In this document: positions 62,763-64,000 of the stretch, piece by piece
Layout: every line of letters starts with the position of its first letter
How positions within the stretch are numbered: position 1 is the first letter of the stretch
DNA from: Aristaeella hokkaidonensis
GTDB taxonomy: Bacteria > Bacillota > Clostridia > Christensenellales > Aristaeellaceae
NCBI RefSeq assembly: GCF_018128945.1
Contig: NZ_CP068393.1
Span: 620,001-684,000, forward strand
Length of the DNA stretch: 64,000 nt
Reading direction: 5' to 3'
Position numbers and translations under genes: made by a program
Notes under the pieces: generated by a model
Told to the model about the DNA's origin: nothing
The model's database searches: none
Seen by the model: only the letters and a program-made list of their open reading frames with translations

Positions 62763-62791
62763 TTGACGGGAAATCCAGGTGCGGATATAAT
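62763..62791 (+). promoter_or_regulatory. Sigma-A promoter of the small RNA
   Basis: TTGACG at 62763-62768, exactly 17 bp, TATAAT at 62786-62791; one of the best promoters in the window. Predicted start about 62798. Confidence 0.85.
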
Positions 62792-62797
62792 AATGAC

Positions 62798-63027
62798 AGA
62801 CATCCTGGGGTTCGCGACAGCCTTTCGGTTTTCCCCACATTTCACAAAATGGAGCCCGGGTCCAAAGAACGATATGTCATGCCCCCGTCTTGTACGCCAG
62901 GGGACGGCAGAGTCGATCGGCAGGGCACCAGCCTGCTTTACAGAGCGGGTGAAAAAACGAGGGCATCGGCTCCCTGGGTCAATGTTGAAAAAAGAGTCCT
63001 TCCGCGAATGCGGAAGGGCTTTTTTCA
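62798..63027 (+). ncRNA. Structured small RNA, candidate 6S RNA
   Basis: A strong promoter at one end and a long terminator (62984-63029) at the other bound about 190 nt with no convincing protein. The ends pair: CCTGGGG near 62813 with TCCCTGG near 62971, and CAT with ATG beside them. A bubble and interior hairpins follow (CATTT/AAATG near 62850; CCGTC/GGACGG near 62885-62910). The words CCTGGGGTTCGCGAC at the 5' side and GGGCATCGGCTCCCTGG at the 3' side resemble the ends of 6S RNAs. RNase P, SRP and tmRNA motifs are absent. The assignment to 6S is by eye; the RNA gene itself is firmer. Confidence 0.6.
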
Positions 63028-63029
63028 AC
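62984..63029 (+). terminator. Terminator of the small RNA
   Basis: Long stem GTTGAAAAAAG ... CCTTCCGC / GCGGAAGG ... CTTTTTTCAAC with loop GAAT; the T run lies in the second arm. Confidence 0.88.
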
Positions 63030-63137
63030 AAATGAAATATCTGGCTTTGCCAGATGTGAAATAAACCCGCCGATGGCGGGTTTGTGAAATATGTACCTGC
63101 GGCACATATGAAATATCCGGCTGAAGCCGGATGTGAT
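63030..63137 (+). repeat. Hairpin array 9
   Basis: ATCTGGC/GCCAGAT, AAACCCGCC/GGCGGGTTT, an imperfect ATGTACC/GGCACAT and ATCCGGC/GCCGGAT, with GTGAAATA or ATGAAATA linkers, between the small RNA terminator and the convergent transporter gene. Confidence 0.92.
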
Positions 63138-63144
63138 AGTTTGT

Positions 63145-64000
63145 TTACCGCTTTTTGGAGATGATGAAGCTGTCAAGGGCAGAAAGGACACCGGGAAGGA
63201 CGAAAAGGATCAGCAGGGTGGCGGAAATGGCGCCGCGGGAGATGGTCAGGCAGATTTCGCCGATGGCAGGATTCGCGAACACATATCCCAGGATGCCGGC
63301 GGCGACGATCATGATGGAAGCAGAAGTCAGGATCGTGTGCAGGGAACCGTTATAAGCACCGAGGATGGAAGCCTGACGATCTGACGTGAGCCGGTGTTCA
63401 CGGTAATAGGAAGTATAGAGAATGGCATAATCCACGGTGGCGCCCATAAGGATGCACTGCACCATAAGAATAGCCAGGTAATACATGGCGCCGCCGCTGA
63501 GGCCGATGAAGGTCATGGTCAGATAGATGCCGCACTGGACGGTCAGAACCAGGATCAGGGGAACAACCAGGGAACGGAAGGTCAGGGCGACAACGATGAA
63601 GATTGCCAGGGCGGAAATCAGGGTAATACGGTTCATTTCCGCATCAAAGGTATGGGACATTTCCTGATTCATCACAGAAGTTCCGATCAGCCAGGTTTCA
63701 CCTTCCAGCAGGTTATCACATCTTTCCGCAAGGGAATCAAGGAAGGCGCGGGTCTCGTCTGAATCCTCCGGATAGACTGTCGTCAGGATGACGCGGCCGT
63801 AATGTTCACCTTCCAGCTTTGCCACGCTTTCACGGATTGTTTCACCGGCGTCCGTAATCATCTGGCGGGTATCGTCTTTGATCATGGCTGCGAACCGGGA
63901 ATCATCCAGGACATGATCCTGCAGCCAGGAGATCAGTTCTTCGGGCGTCATTGCCCAGGTATCATCATAGGCTGTCCGGGAGGCCATGAACAGGGACATG
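63145..64000 (-). CDS. MMPL/RND-family transporter, C-terminal part (runs off the window)
   Basis: At least 285 residues; the 5' end is outside the window. The visible part has an extracellular segment (about 1-120) and then the second MMPL helix bundle: MNRITLISALAIFIVVALTFRSLVVPLIL, GATVDYAILYTSYYREHR (the acidic proton-relay position Asp), LTSASIMIVAAGILGYVFA and a final SKKR. A proton-driven exporter of lipids, peptides or drugs. Convergent with icd and separated from it by the small RNA and array 9. Confidence 0.87.
   Translation of the reverse strand, partial: MSLFMASRTAYDDTWAMTPEELISWLQDHVLDDSRFAAMIKDDTRQMITDAGETIRESVAKLEGEHYGRVILTTVYPEDSDETRAFLDSLAERCDNLLEGETWLIGTSVMNQEMSHTFDAEMNRITLISALAIFIVVALTFRSLVVPLILVLTVQCGIYLTMTFIGLSGGAMYYLAILMVQCILMGATVDYAILYTSYYREHRLTSDRQASILGAYNGSLHTILTSASIMIVAAGILGYVFANPAIGEICLTISRGAISATLLILFVLPGVLSALDSFIISKKR

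Noticed and set aside
62763..63035. Open frames of 71-90 codons across the small RNA
   Set aside because: They start in the promoter, cross the terminator and lack ribosome binding sites.

Overview
The window looks like chromosomal DNA of an anaerobic, low-to-medium GC Bacillota (Clostridia), probably from a gut or rumen. The signs are an Agr-type peptide quorum-sensing locus, a BceRS-BceAB-type module, a YolD-like/Y-family polymerase cassette, a secreted two-FMN/FAD reductase, a fermentative D-lactate dehydrogenase, purine-rich ribosome binding sites and good sigma-A-type promoters. I name no species; Clostridia is an inference from gene content. No tRNA, rRNA, CRISPR array, transposase or integrase was found.

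Layout. 1-10.4 kb: three large secreted cysteine-ladder leucine-rich-repeat (LRR) proteins with a wrecked fourth copy. 10.7-12.7 kb: tandem secreted HEYTH/HEYAH metallopeptidase-like paralogues. 12.8-15.4 kb: small cytosolic and membrane proteins. 15.6-17.7 kb: secreted FMN/FAD reductase. 17.9-22.1 kb (minus strand): agrA-agrC-agrB-agrD running directly into four paralogous small secreted Cys/His-rich proteins. 22.4-36.7 kb: metabolic and housekeeping genes (D-LDH, His-rich anchored protein, Na/Pi symporter, GH114-like protein, L,D-transpeptidase, Asp/Glu racemase-like protein, phosphatase, GNATs, threonine aldolase, hydrolase, DMT transporter, kinase-like protein). 36.7-45 kb (minus): 5'-nucleotidase, BceAB-like ABC transporter with its two-component system, methyltransferase. 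45.3-52.1 kb: FNT channel, ABC exporter, GNAT, metallo-beta-lactamase-fold protein, PP2C phosphatase, metallopeptidase-GNAT fusion. 52.2-56.5 kb (minus): isochorismatase-like hydrolase, Y-family polymerase cassette, hemolysin III. 56.6-62.7 kb: guaB, acyltransferase-like protein, kinase, icd. 62.8-63.0 kb: a promoter- and terminator-bounded small RNA that may be 6S RNA. The window ends inside an MMPL-type transporter.

The gaps between genes hold most of the unexplained structure. (1) Arrays of two to four short perfect palindromes, each with a different stem, are joined by a constant TGAAATA-like linker. (2) Several genes end in a hairpin centred on their own stop codon, because the sequence after the stop is the reverse complement of the end of the coding sequence. 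(3) Degenerate heptanucleotide repeats of at least five sequence families often follow directly. (4) A REP-like palindrome carrying AGAACCGTCCCC occurs in at least two places, once in frame inside a gene. Arrays and heptads keep one orientation through the window whatever the direction of neighbouring genes.

The best candidate for an undescribed system is the agr locus with its four secreted Cys/His-rich proteins. Gene order suggests that the peptide signal controls their production, but their function cannot be read from sequence alone.
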